Part shown: in pieces, positions 28,819 through 37,562 of the stretch
Layout: the number at the start of each line of letters is the position of its first letter
How positions within the stretch are numbered: position 1 is the stretch's first letter
Assembly: GCA_024235715.1 (NCBI GenBank)
Contig: JACKLW010000007.1
Span: 328,287 to 392,286 of the forward strand
Direction of reading: 5' to 3'
DNA from: Accumulibacter sp.
GTDB taxonomy: Bacteria > Pseudomonadota > Gammaproteobacteria > Burkholderiales > Rhodocyclaceae
Length of the DNA stretch: 64,000 nucleotides
Translations under genes and position numbers: made by a program
Notes under the pieces: generated by a model
Database searches by the model: none
What the model was told of the DNA's origin: nothing
What the model saw: the letters and a program-made list of their open reading frames with translations, nothing else

Positions 28819-30330
28819 TCAGCGAACCGCCGTGCAAATTGGCGTTGGCGAACACGATGCCGGCAGACGGACCTGCACGTTCGTGCCCTTGCCGTCTGCA
28901 CAGCTGGTGATGGTAATCGAACCACGGTGCCCGCAGACGATCTCGCGGGCGATCGGCAGACCGAGGCCACTGCCAACAGTCGTTGCATCCGGCAGACGGT
29001 GAAAGCGCTCGAATACACGGTTGCGCTCGTGTTCGGGAATGCCGGGACCGCTATCGCTGACATCAATTTCGACAACCGTTGCGGTATGAACGCAGCGCAG
29101 GGTGACCTGTCCACCGGCGGGCGTGAATTTGAGTGCGTTGTCCACCAGATTTGCGATCAGCTCCCTGAGTAGCGTTGGATCGCCGGTGACCGTCGCAACA
29201 TCGCGCTGGATGCCGAAGTCGATCTTCTTTTCGTCGGCGATGCGCAGCCACTCTTCCAGCATCTCATCGATCAATCCTGCCAGATCTACCGACGACGCAC
29301 TTGCCATCAAATGCTGACTGCCCTCCGCCCGCGCGAGCGCCAGCAGCTGGTTGGCCAGTCGTGTGACCCGCTTTACGGACGTGCGCAGGCTGTTTGGCAC
29401 CGAAAGCTCAGGTTGTTCGCGGCACAGCAGTTCAACCTGCACCTGCAGTGCAGCGAGCGGGGTGCGCAGTTGATGCGCGGCATTCTGCAGGAACTCCCGT
29501 TGTGCCGCGTTCGCTTCCCGCAAGCGAGTCAAGAGTGCATTCAGCGCGCCTACGACTTCGCGTATTTCGACTGGTACGTGCCGTAGATCCACCGGGGCCA
29601 GATCCTGGCCGGAACGTTCCGCAAGCTCCTTTTCCAACTGGCGTAGCGATGCCAGTCCGGAGGTTATTCCATAGCGCACGACTACGGCGACGGCCGCGAG
29701 CAGCAGGAGCACGGCAAGGCCAAAGCCAAGCAATAGATCGCGAATGGCATCACGGCGCTTGCCCAGTGTCTCGGCGACCGTTACGTAAATCCCGTGCTTG
29801 TCGACCACCGGGTGAAAGCGCACGCCACGTATTGCTTGCCCGCGGAAGCGTGTATCAAAAAAGAGACTGCGTGGCGCGGCGGCTTTCGTGCTGACGTCGC
29901 GTGGTGACGTGTTCGGTGGCCCGGGATCGGGAACGATTTCCGCGAGAATGGGGGCCGCGATTTCGGGTGGAGGCAGATCGGCGTCGCCGGCAATGATTTG
30001 CCCCGCGTCATCGCGAACCCGAAAGTAGATGTGGTCCACAGTGTCGGTGCGCAGGAGCGCTTCTGCTTCGCCCGTCAGATTGATCGTGACTCCGCCATCT
30101 TCGACTCGCACGCGATTGGCGATGCCGTTCGCGAGGTTCAACAGACTCTGGTCGTACGCGCTGCTGACGACCTTTTCTGCTGCGCGATAGGCAAATACAC
30201 CCCCCGCGCACAGCGCGACCAGAAGGGGCCCCGCCAATGCCTTCAGCAGGCTGCTGCGCAGGCTGGTGCCAGGCGATGCGTCGGCGGCACTGTTGCCCGC
30301 CCTTGCAAGTGCGCTACTGGCCGTTGGCAT
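28819..30330 (-). CDS. Two-component sensor histidine kinase (TctE/QseC-like)
   Basis: 503 residues from the ATG at 30330, which overlaps the regulator stop by 17 bases. Two membrane segments (about 32-48 and 200-219) flank a periplasmic domain of the 2CSK_N type. A HAMP-like stretch is followed by the H-box NAAHQLRTPLAAL with His about 286, then ELIANLVDNALKFTP (N box), DSGPGIPE (G1) and GSGLGLPIA (G2). It pairs with the response regulator upstream. Kinases of this group sense tri- or monocarboxylates in some systems. The divergent DUF485-actP operon suggests acetate uptake control, which is inference. Confidence 0.92.
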   Translation of the reverse strand: MPTASSALARAGNSAADASPGTSLRSSLLKALAGPLLVALCAGGVFAYRAAEKVVSSAYDQSLLNLANGIANRVRVEDGGVTINLTGEAEALLRTDTVDHIYFRVRDDAGQIIAGDADLPPPEIAAPILAEIVPDPGPPNTSPRDVSTKAAAPRSLFFDTRFRGQAIRGVRFHPVVDKHGIYVTVAETLGKRRDAIRDLLLGFGLAVLLLLAAVAVVVRYGITSGLASLRQLEKELAERSGQDLAPVDLRHVPVEIREVVGALNALLTRLREANAAQREFLQNAAHQLRTPLAALQVQVELLCREQPELSVPNSLRTSVKRVTRLANQLLALARAEGSQHLMASASSVDLAGLIDEMLEEWLRIADEKKIDFGIQRDVATVTGDPTLLRELIANLVDNALKFTPAGGQVTLRCVHTATVVEIDVSDSGPGIPEHERNRVFERFHRLPDATTVGSGLGLPIAREIVCGHRGSITITSCADGKGTNVQVRLPASCSPTPICTAVR

Positions 30331-31000
30331 CGTGCCGTATCCTGCTGGCGATGTTGGCGACGATCTCCAGCCGGTAGCCAAAGCCGCGCACCGTGCGAAT
30401 GTTCAGGCCAGCGACTTCCAGTCGTCGCCGCAGCCGACAGACATACACTTCCAGGGCGTTGACGCTGCTGTCGGCCTGCAAATGTTCCTTCGCAACCGTG
30501 TGCCCGTCGGCAGTGGCAAGAGCAGTGAGCAAATCCCATTCCCTGCTGGAGAGAATCAATGGCCTGTCCGCCAGGGAGGCGTGGCGCGCCTGAATGTCCA
30601 TGCTCAGGGGACCGAACTGGATACTATGCGTAAGGTCACTGGCACCGCGACGCGTGATGGCGCGCATGCGCGCGGTGAGTTCGGCCAACTCGAACGGCTT
30701 TGACAGGTAGTCGTCTGCACCCAGGTCCAGACCGTAGATTCGGTCGTCGAGTGCATCTCGCGCGGTGATCATGACCACAGCAAGCGATTGGCGACGTTCG
30801 CGAATTCGTCGGACTATTTCGTAGCCGCCGAGTCCCGGGAGAGCAACATCGACCAGGACGAAGTCGAAGCCCCTTTCCTGCAACAAGCGATCCGCAGTCA
30901 TGCCATTCGACTCCACGACGACGCTGTCGCCCTGTCCGGCAAGAAAGGTCGCAATGCCATCTGCCAGTTCGGGATCATCTTCTATCAAAAGTACACGCAT
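30314..31000 (-). CDS. OmpR-family response regulator (TctD/QseB-like)
   Basis: 228 residues from the ATG at 31000 with a GAGGTG site; the longer frame to 31192 is not conserved. The receiver domain has the acidic pair near Glu7-Asp9, phosphoacceptor Asp51 (VLVDVALPG) and Lys101 (YLSKPF). A winged-helix domain follows, with SREWDLLTALATADG and NALEVYVCRLRRRLE. It is translated ahead of its kinase, with overlapping ends. Direct TGTAAG repeats in the intergenic region toward actP are candidate binding sites. Confidence 0.94.
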   Translation of the reverse strand: MRVLLIEDDPELADGIATFLAGQGDSVVVESNGMTADRLLQERGFDFVLVDVALPGLGGYEIVRRIRERRQSLAVVMITARDALDDRIYGLDLGADDYLSKPFELAELTARMRAITRRGASDLTHSIQFGPLSMDIQARHASLADRPLILSSREWDLLTALATADGHTVAKEHLQADSSVNALEVYVCRLRRRLEVAGLNIRTVRGFGYRLEIVANIASRIRHDANGQ

Positions 31001-31346
31001 GAAACACCTCGATTGCAGACTGAAATAGAGCAAACGGCGCGTGCAGGAAGCGCGCGGAACAGCGCGATTGCATTGGCTGCGCCGCTGATTGTACGCGCTG
31101 ACCGCGGTTCGCAAATGATGAACAGCTGCAGCTGTGCGAGTGCCGTGGGGATGGCCTTGTGGAGACCGGCCCGGGATCCGTGGCTCCAGCAAGGCAACGT
31201 TAAGATTTCCGACAGATATGTGTAAGTCTCTGTTTTATATATATAAAGTAGAAACTTTGTAAGCGCGGTGTAAGGTCGTCACCCTACTGTGGCCTCCGCA
31301 GTCAAGCCAAACGAGTCGAGAAACCATTCCTGTGCGAGGAGGCGAA
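31001..31346. promoter_or_regulatory. Divergent promoter region: two-component system / DUF485-actP
   Basis: 346 bases. The right half is AT-rich (TTTTATATATATAAAG at about 31232-31247). Three TGTAAG hexamers on the plus strand lie at 31221-31226, 31258-31263 and 31269-31274; the last two are 11 bases apart, one helical turn, as for direct-repeat sites of OmpR-family regulators. A related GTTAAG at 31199-31204 is 22 bases before the first. Promoter boxes were not assigned with confidence. Confidence 0.45.
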
Positions 31347-31664
31347 ATGAAGGAAGAAGATGTGGTTGCGCGTATTGCCGCCAACCCCAAGTATCACCGA
31401 CTGGTGCGTACGCGCTCCAGCTACAGCATCACCATGACCATCCTGGTCATGCTCATCTACTACGGCTACATCCTGCTGATTGCCTTTGACAAGGACTTCC
31501 TGGCGCAGAAGATGGGTACCGACATGGTGACTTCGATCGGCATTCCGATGGGCCTTGGCGTAATCATTCTGACGATCCTCATCACCAACCTCTACGTACG
31601 CCGTGCGAATTCCGAATTCGACGATCTCAATGCCGAAATCATAGAAGAGGCATACAAACAATGA
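31347..31664 (+). CDS. DUF485 inner-membrane protein (YjcH-like)
   Basis: 105 residues from the ATG at 31347, preceded by GAGGAGG; a GTG at 31332 is upstream of that site. Two membrane helices are visible (about 30-50 and 66-86), with [21 protein letters not shown] before the first. DUF485 proteins are the regular upstream partner of ActP acetate symporters and their role is unclear. The stop overlaps the actP start by four bases (ATGA). Confidence 0.93.
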   Translation: MKEEDVVARIAANPKYHRLVRTRSSYSITMTILVMLIYYGYILLIAFDKDFLAQKMGTDMVTSIGIPMGLGVIILTILITNLYVRRANSEFDDLNAEIIEEAYKQ

Positions 31665-33349
31665 TGCCGAGAACGATGCACAAGGGACTGGGTTTCATGC
31701 TCGGCATGCTGGTGGCGGGTGCCGCCCTGGCAGCTGGTGCCGATCTCGGCACTACCGTCAAGCAGGAAACCAACTGGGTCGCCATCAGCATGTTTGGCGC
31801 TTTCGTGATCATGACGCTGTTCATTACCAAGTGGGCGGCGAGCAGGACCAAGACGGCTGCCGATTTCTATACCGCCGGCGGTGGCATCACCGGTTTCCAG
31901 AACGGTCTGGCGATCGCCGGGGACTACATGTCCGCGGCGTCCTTCCTCGGTATTTCCGGGCTGGTGTTCGCCAACGGTTTCGACGGCCTGATCTTCTCCA
32001 TCGGCTGGCTGGTTGGCTGGCCGGTACTCACATTCCTGATGGCGGAGCGTTTGCGCAATCTCGGTAAGTTTACCTTTGCCGATGTGGTTTCGTATCGCTT
32101 TGCACAGACCCCGACGCGCGTGTTTGCCGCCTGTGGCACCCTGGTCGTCGTGGCTTTCTACATGATCGCGCAGATGGTCGGCGCCGGTCAGCTCATCAAG
32201 GTGCTGTTCGGCCTTGACTATCACTACGCCGTGATGATCGTCGGGGTGTTGATGATGTGCTACGTGCTGTTCGGCGGCATGACGGCCACCACCTGGGTTC
32301 AGATCATCAAGGCCATCATGCTTCTCTGCGGTGCAACCTTCATGGCGCTGGCAGTGCTCTGGCAGTTTCACTTCAATCCCGAACTGCTCTTCGCCAAGGC
32401 CGTTGAAATCCACAGCAAGCACGATGCCATCATGGCGCCGGGCGCGCTGATCAAGGACCCGATCTCGGCACTCTCGGTCGGCATGACACTGATGTTCGGC
32501 ACGGCAGGTCTGCCGCACATCCTGATGCGCTTTTTCACCGTTCCGAGTGCGAAAGAAGCGCGCAAGTCGGTTGGTTGGGCAACCACCTGGATCGGCTACT
32601 TCTACATCCTGACCTTCATCATCGGTTTCGGTGCAGTTGTTCTGCTGACCCAGGATCCGGGCGCGTACTACGTCGAAGGCGACCTGGCCAAGGGTCTCAA
32701 GGGCGGCGGCAACATGGCTGCCATCCACCTGGCCAACGCTGTGGGCGGCAACGTCTTCCTCGGCTTCATCTCTGCGGTGGCTTTCGCCACAATCCTCGCG
32801 GTGGTGTCGGGACTGACCTTGTCCGGAGCCTCTGCCGTTTCGCACGATCTGTACGCCACGGTGTTCAAGAAGGGGCATACCGACTCGAACCACGAGTTGC
32901 GTGTGTCCAAGATCACGACCATCTGCCTCGGTGTCGTCGCGGTCTTTCTGGGTATCGCCTTCGAAAAGCAGAACGTTGCATACATGGTGATGCTGGCCTT
33001 CGCCATCGCCTGTTCGGCCAACTTCCCGGTGCTCTTCATGTCGGTGCTGTGGAAGGATTGCACGACCAGGGGCGCGGTTGCCGGCGGGGTAGTAGGCTTG
33101 CTCAGTTCGGCCGGCCTGACCATCGCCTCGGCTTCGGTATGGGAGGCCGTGATGCACAACCCGAAAGGAAGTGCATGGTTTCCGTACTCCTCGCCTGGCC
33201 TTTTCTCGATGAGCGCTGCCTTCCTGACCATCTACCTGGTTTCAAAGACGGACAACAGCAAGCAGGCCAAGCTCGAGCGTGCGCTCTACCCTGCGCAAAA
33301 GGTTCGCTCCGAAACGGGTGTTGGTGCGGCAGGTGCATCGGGTCACTGA
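31661..33349 (+). CDS. actP: Acetate permease ActP (cation/acetate symporter)
   Basis: 562 residues, sodium:solute symporter family with about 13 membrane segments after a cleavable-looking N-terminal stretch. The SSS core [32 protein letters not shown] is present at about 66-98, as are [20 protein letters not shown] and [17 protein letters not shown]. ActP takes up acetate and other short monocarboxylates using the ion gradient, the entry point for the acetate-assimilating pathways in this window. A terminator follows. The divergent two-component system may control it. Confidence 0.96.
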   Translation: MMPRTMHKGLGFMLGMLVAGAALAAGADLGTTVKQETNWVAISMFGAFVIMTLFITKWAASRTKTAADFYTAGGGITGFQNGLAIAGDYMSAASFLGISGLVFANGFDGLIFSIGWLVGWPVLTFLMAERLRNLGKFTFADVVSYRFAQTPTRVFAACGTLVVVAFYMIAQMVGAGQLIKVLFGLDYHYAVMIVGVLMMCYVLFGGMTATTWVQIIKAIMLLCGATFMALAVLWQFHFNPELLFAKAVEIHSKHDAIMAPGALIKDPISALSVGMTLMFGTAGLPHILMRFFTVPSAKEARKSVGWATTWIGYFYILTFIIGFGAVVLLTQDPGAYYVEGDLAKGLKGGGNMAAIHLANAVGGNVFLGFISAVAFATILAVVSGLTLSGASAVSHDLYATVFKKGHTDSNHELRVSKITTICLGVVAVFLGIAFEKQNVAYMVMLAFAIACSANFPVLFMSVLWKDCTTRGAVAGGVVGLLSSAGLTIASASVWEAVMHNPKGSAWFPYSSPGLFSMSAAFLTIYLVSKTDNSKQAKLERALYPAQKVRSETGVGAAGASGH

Positions 33350-33691
33350 ACAGCGACAGTGCCCTCCTCAAAGGCAACAAGACGGCCCGCGCTTCGCGGG
33401 CCTTTCCTCTCCGGCTTGTCTCCGCGACGGCACTTCGCGAACTGGCTGGCGGAGGCGAACGCCGCTACCCTGGAAGGCTCGGTCCCCGCAACTCGTCGAT
33501 GCTGCCGTTGGACGGCAGCAATCGATACTTTGCCGGCTGTGCGCTGAATCGGTACACTGGCGGGACGCTGCAGATCGGGCAGCGCCGATGTTGGCTGTCG
33601 CTGAGCCAGGGCGACCTGCCCGACGACAGTGGCTATTAAGCTACATAACCTGCGTTGCAACCGTGCCGAAACGACAAAGGAGCGCCTGACC
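33350..33691. other. Intergenic region after actP
   Basis: 342 bases. It starts with the actP terminator; the rest is GC-rich with only antisense or low-quality frames up to the DUF1415 start. A leader AAAGGAG at 33676-33682 belongs to the next gene. Nothing else recognised. Confidence 0.6.
33384..33405 (+). terminator. Rho-independent terminator after actP
   Basis: Stem GGCCCGCG at 33384-33391 and CGCGGGCC at 33395-33402 with loop CTT, then TTTC. It is 34 bases after the actP stop. Confidence 0.8.
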
Positions 33692-34267
33692 ATGCTCCCA
33701 GACCATCCCAGTCACCAGGAAGCCATCGTCGCAACGCGGCACTGGCTCGAGCGCGCGGTGATCGGTCTCAACCTCTGTCCTTTTGCCAAGGGTGTGCACA
33801 GCAAGGGGCAGGTGCGCTACGCGGTCAGCGATGCGATTGATGAAGAGGGCCTGCTCGCCGATCTCGAACGCGAATTGCACGCGCTGCTGGCCATGGCGCC
33901 GGAAGAGATCGATACCACGCTGCTCATCCACCCCCGGGTGCTCAATGACTTCGACGACTACGTCGCGTTCCTCGACCTGGTTAATGTCGTTCTCAGGACG
34001 CAGCAGCTCGAAGGTGTCCTTCAGGTCGCCAGCTTCCACCCCGATTACGCGTTTGCCGGCACCGACGCGGACGACATAACGAACTGCACGAACCGCGCCC
34101 CGTTCCCGACGCTGCACCTGCTGCGCGAGGCCAGTCTCGACCGCGCGGTCGCCGCTTTTCCCGACGCCGCCTCGATCTACGAGCGCAACATGCAGACGCT
34201 GCGCGAACTCGGCAGCGAAGGCTGGCAGGCGCTCGGCGTCGGCGTGACGCCTGGCAAGGGCAGGTAG
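33692..34267 (+). CDS. DUF1415 family protein
   Basis: 191 residues from the ATG at 33692. The conserved block WLERAVIGLNLCPFAKGV near the N-terminus and FHPDYAFAGTDADDITNCTNRAPFP are the DUF1415 signatures. Function is unknown; the family is common in proteobacteria and soluble. It is closely followed by arfB, seven bases later, so they are probably co-transcribed. Confidence 0.9.
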   Translation: MLPDHPSHQEAIVATRHWLERAVIGLNLCPFAKGVHSKGQVRYAVSDAIDEEGLLADLERELHALLAMAPEEIDTTLLIHPRVLNDFDDYVAFLDLVNVVLRTQQLEGVLQVASFHPDYAFAGTDADDITNCTNRAPFPTLHLLREASLDRAVAAFPDAASIYERNMQTLRELGSEGWQALGVGVTPGKGR

Positions 34268-34274
34268 GCCGCCA

Positions 34275-34685
34275 ATGTCCGGGCCGCGCATCGAGTTGCG
34301 CGAGAGCGAAGTCGAGTTCATCGCCATTCGCGCGCAGGGGGCTGGTGGTCAGAACGTCAACAAGGTATCGAATGCCGTCCATCTGCGCTTCGACATCGGC
34401 GCTTCGTCACTGCCCGATGAGATCAAGGCGCGTCTGCGGCAACTGCGGGACCAGCGAATCAGTGCCGACGGGCTCGTGATCATCAAGGCACAGGCGCACC
34501 GCAGCCTCGATCGCAATCGCCTCGACGCGCTCACTCGCCTGCGCGAGTTGATCGCCAGGGCGGCGTTCACGCCGACGCCGCGCCGGCCGACCCGGCCGAC
34601 GCGGGGTTCGCAGATCAGGCGCGTCGACAGCAAGGTGCGACGTGGGGCGGTCAAACTGCTCCGTGGGCGGGTCGACGAGCACTGA
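34275..34685 (+). CDS. arfB: Alternative ribosome-rescue factor ArfB (peptidyl-tRNA hydrolase)
   Basis: 136 residues. The catalytic GGQ motif is in RAQGAGGQNVNKVSNAVHLRF at residues 19-39, and the basic C-terminal tail (SQIRRVDSKVRRGAVKLLRGR) fits the mRNA channel of stalled ribosomes. It hydrolyses peptidyl-tRNA on non-stop ribosomes. The length matches E. coli YaeJ (140). Confidence 0.95.
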   Translation: MSGPRIELRESEVEFIAIRAQGAGGQNVNKVSNAVHLRFDIGASSLPDEIKARLRQLRDQRISADGLVIIKAQAHRSLDRNRLDALTRLRELIARAAFTPTPRRPTRPTRGSQIRRVDSKVRRGAVKLLRGRVDEH

Positions 34686-34763
34686 TCGACAGTCGGCAGG
34701 AAGCGGAATTCGGCAGGGAGCAGCTATGCACATGGTGTGCCACTCAGAGCCAGGAGCGTGCAG

Positions 34764-35303
34764 ATGACGCCCGCCGCAGTTCTCGCATTCTGGTTCGACG
34801 AGGCGACGCCCGCACAATGGTGGGCGAAGTCCGCCGAATTCGACCGCCTGATCGCGGCGCGATTCGGCGCCCTGCACGCTGCGGCCAGCCGTTGCGAACT
34901 CTACGCCTGGCGCGGCAGCGCGGACGGTCGCCTGGCAGAGGTCATCGTCCTCGATCAGTTCTCGCGCAACATTTTCCGTGATCGCGCGGACTCCTTCGCC
35001 ACCGACGCACTGGCGCTGGTGCTTGCCCAGGAAGCCGTCGCCGCTGGCGCCGATAGCAGCCTCGACGCGGCGCGCCGTGCTTTCCTCTATATGCCGTACA
35101 TGCACAGCGAGTCACGACTGATCCATGCGCAGGCGGTCGCGCTGTTTTCTGCGCCGGGAATGGAGAACAACCTCGCCTTCGAGCTTCGCCACAAGGCAAT
35201 CATCGAGCGCTTCGGTCGCTACCCGCATCGGAACGCCATTCTCCGGCGGCAGTCGACGCCGGAGGAGGTCGAGTTCCTGAAGAAGCCGGGCTCAGGGTTC
35301 TAG
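34764..35303 (+). CDS. DUF924 family protein
   Basis: 179 residues from the ATG at 34764. Signatures are VLAFWFDEATPAQWW at the N-terminus, VIVLDQFSRNIFRD, FLYMPYMHSE and a C-terminal GRYPHRNAILRRQSTPEE. Structures of the family are all-helical TPR-like; function is unknown. Single gene, with the convergent thioredoxin-like gene starting its 3' end 20 bases later. Confidence 0.92.
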   Translation: MTPAAVLAFWFDEATPAQWWAKSAEFDRLIAARFGALHAAASRCELYAWRGSADGRLAEVIVLDQFSRNIFRDRADSFATDALALVLAQEAVAAGADSSLDAARRAFLYMPYMHSESRLIHAQAVALFSAPGMENNLAFELRHKAIIERFGRYPHRNAILRRQSTPEEVEFLKKPGSGF

Positions 35304-35322
35304 GCGGGCGAGGCGGAGCCGG

Positions 35323-35559
35323 TCATTTCAGCGCTGCGATGCCGGCACCAAAGTTGATATGGAAGGTGGCGCCATCGAGGACGAGCGCGGGCACGGAGTG
35401 GACACCTGCGGCTTCAGCTTCGTCGAGCCGTGACTTGTTCTCGCCGAGGTGGACGACTTCGAGGTCGTATCGCAAAGGGTCGAGCGCGTTGGCCAGGTTT
35501 TGTTCGGCTGCCATACACACCGGGCATCCGGCGTGATAAAAAGTCGCTGTGGTTTTCAT
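35323..35559 (-). CDS. Thioredoxin-family small protein
   Basis: 78 residues from the ATG at 35559. A redox motif C-P-V-C at residues 12-15 (HAGCPVCMAAEQ) and the cis-Pro loop VHSVPALVLDG are present. It is shorter than classical thioredoxin (about 105) and resembles glutaredoxin/YtpP-like minimal folds. It is divergently transcribed from an HxlR regulator 127 bases away, a common arrangement in which the regulator controls its neighbour. Confidence 0.85.
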   Translation of the reverse strand: MKTTATFYHAGCPVCMAAEQNLANALDPLRYDLEVVHLGENKSRLDEAEAAGVHSVPALVLDGATFHINFGAGIAALK

Positions 35560-35686
35560 GATGATTTCCTCTGGAGTGGAGTTGAGTTCGTGCCGGGAGC
35601 ACGGGATCATTCTAGATGCGCCTCGTTTGGTCGGAAAGCGGGCACTTTTTGGTGCCCCGGTAACCTTTCGGTGTAAATCGTTGGCC

Positions 35687-36019
35687 ATGAACGAAAAAAA
35701 TGATTCATCTGCTTCGACGCCATCCGTTTACCGCCATCTTGAAGAAGTGGTTGGCTGCAAATGGTCGGTGTCGGTATTGATCGCCATTGCCGACGGTGTT
35801 GCACGCCCAGGCGAGCTGGAACGTCGTGTGGCGGGAATCTCGAAGAAGATTCTGTCCGAGCGCTTGCGCAAGCTGACGCTGTACGGCTTGCTGAAGAAAC
35901 ATGCCTACGCCGAAGTGCCTCCGCGCACAGTCTATTCACTGACCGACACCGGCCGGAAACTGGTCGATATCATTGAACAGATACGAACCCTGGACGGACA
36001 GATTGCCAGCGCCGGATAG
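35687..36019 (+). CDS. HxlR-family transcriptional regulator
   Basis: 110 residues from the ATG at 35687. A winged helix with the HxlR signature: Cys24 in VVGCKWSVSVLIAIADG, then RRVAGISKKILSERLRKLTLYGLL and the wing VPPRTVYSLTDTGRKL. The conserved N-terminal cysteine is used as a redox or aldehyde sensor in several family members. The divergent thioredoxin-like gene is its probable target. Confidence 0.93.
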   Translation: MNEKNDSSASTPSVYRHLEEVVGCKWSVSVLIAIADGVARPGELERRVAGISKKILSERLRKLTLYGLLKKHAYAEVPPRTVYSLTDTGRKLVDIIEQIRTLDGQIASAG

Positions 36020-36058
36020 GGAGTGCGCCAGCGCTCTCTACGCACGGGAAAGTTGCCG

Positions 36059-36925
36059 ATGTCGCGAGCGCTGACCTTTTCCCTGACCCTGCTGGCGATG
36101 ATTGCGTTCGCGGGCAATTCGCTGCTCTGTCGACTGGCGCTGAAGCACAGCAGCATCGATGCCGCCAGCTTCACCACCATTCGCATCGTCTCTGGCGCGC
36201 TCGCGCTGTGGCTGATCCTGCGTCTGCGTGCCGGGACGCACACGGCAACCGGAAGCTGGCCGTCGGCACTGGCGCTGTTTGCCTATGCAGGCGGCTTCTC
36301 CTATGCCTACGTCAGTCTGCCCGCAGCGGCGGGCGCCCTGCTGCTCTTTGGCGCGGTACAGGCAACCATGATCGGTTACGGACTGTGGGCCGGCGAGCGG
36401 CTGACGATGCGCCAATCGACGGGGCTGTTGCTTGCTTTCGGCGGCCTGGCAATCCTGCTGTTTCCCGGTCTCTCGGCGCCGCCCGTGCCTGGCTCGCTGC
36501 TGATGCTGGGTGCTGGCGTTGCGTGGGGTATCTATTCCCTGCGTGGCAAGGGTGCCGGCGACCCGATCTGTGCGACGGCAGGCAATTTCCTGCGGGCGAC
36601 GCCGATGGCGGCGGCGCTGAGTGTGGTCATGCTTCCGTGGAGTTCGCTGGATGCGCTGGATGCGCTGGATGGCGTCGGTGTCTGCTACGCGATCGCTTCT
36701 GGCGCGCTTGCTTCGGGTCTCGGCTATGCGGTCTGGTACACCGCCTTGCGCGGGCTGAAGGCAACGAGCGCGGCCAGCGTGCAGCTCAGCGTGCCGATCA
36801 TCGCCGCAGTCGGTGGCATCGTCTTCCTCGGTGAAGCCATCAGCGTGCGCCTGGTGATCGCCTCCGCAGCAATCCTCGGTGGAATCGCGCTGGTCATTGT
36901 CGGCAAGCAGGCCGATCGGCGATGA
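36059..36925 (+). CDS. EamA/DMT-family transporter
   Basis: 288 residues from the ATG at 36059. About ten membrane helices in two EamA repeats: AFAGNSLLCRLALKHSSIDAASFTTIRI in the first, and LKATSAASVQLSVPIIAAVGGIVFLGEAIS in the second, ending with a cytosolic KQADRR. The family exports or imports small metabolites such as amino acids; the substrate is not predictable. Confidence 0.9.
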   Translation: MSRALTFSLTLLAMIAFAGNSLLCRLALKHSSIDAASFTTIRIVSGALALWLILRLRAGTHTATGSWPSALALFAYAGGFSYAYVSLPAAAGALLLFGAVQATMIGYGLWAGERLTMRQSTGLLLAFGGLAILLFPGLSAPPVPGSLLMLGAGVAWGIYSLRGKGAGDPICATAGNFLRATPMAAALSVVMLPWSSLDALDALDGVGVCYAIASGALASGLGYAVWYTALRGLKATSAASVQLSVPIIAAVGGIVFLGEAISVRLVIASAAILGGIALVIVGKQADRR

Positions 36926-37090
36926 AGTCGGCGGATCGCGGCAGGCAGCTCGGGACGGGCGGCTTGTCCGCGCCCTCGTCCCGACAGGCGCCGCATTGGC
37001 ACGGGCGGCCAGGATTCGCCGCGCGAGGCGATGCCCGTATACTCTGCCAGCGCCCGGCAAGGGTGATGGTCCACGGAGCGAGGAGGAGGA

Positions 37091-37504
37091 ATGGCTTATC
37101 AAGAGAGCTTTGACGTCAACAGCCGCGGCCGCGGCACCGTCGAGATCACCGTCGAAGTGGCGCGCATCGTTCGTGCGTCGGGTGTCCAGATCGGCCTGGC
37201 CAACGTCTTCGTGCAGCACACCAGCTGTTCGGTGGTGTTGACCGAGAACGCCGATCCGTCGGTGCGCCGCGATCTGGAGACGCTGGCGGCGCGCTGGGCG
37301 CCCGATGGGGACGCCGCCTATCATCATGACAGTGAGGGCGACGACGACATGGCCGCTCATGGCAGAAACATCCTGGCCGGCGCATCGCTGGGCGTGCCGG
37401 TCGGCAAGGGCGCACTGCTGCTCGGCACCTGGCAGGGGATCTACCTCTGGGAGCATCGCACGTTCCCGCACCGACGGCGGGTCATCGTCACGGTCGTCGG
37501 CTGA
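37091..37504 (+). CDS. YjbQ-family protein (secondary thiamine-phosphate synthase type)
   Basis: 137 residues. The family block HTSCSVVLTENADPSVRRDLE is at about 44-64, with HHDSEGDDDMAAHGRNILAG and the C-terminal GTWQGIYLWEHRTFPHRRRV. YjbQ proteins can complement thiamine-phosphate synthase mutants weakly; the main role is unsettled. The leader GAGGAGGA precedes the ATG. Confidence 0.93.
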   Translation: MAYQESFDVNSRGRGTVEITVEVARIVRASGVQIGLANVFVQHTSCSVVLTENADPSVRRDLETLAARWAPDGDAAYHHDSEGDDDMAAHGRNILAGASLGVPVGKGALLLGTWQGIYLWEHRTFPHRRRVIVTVVG

Positions 37505-37562
37505 TCGCTATTCTTGCTAAACTCGGCCGCTTGATCGTCTCGCGACTGGAAGAGGAAAAGCA

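Noticed and set aside
31592-33157. 521-codon minus-strand frame over actP
   Set aside because: Antisense of a well-supported transporter, His/Glu/Asp-rich translation without domains.
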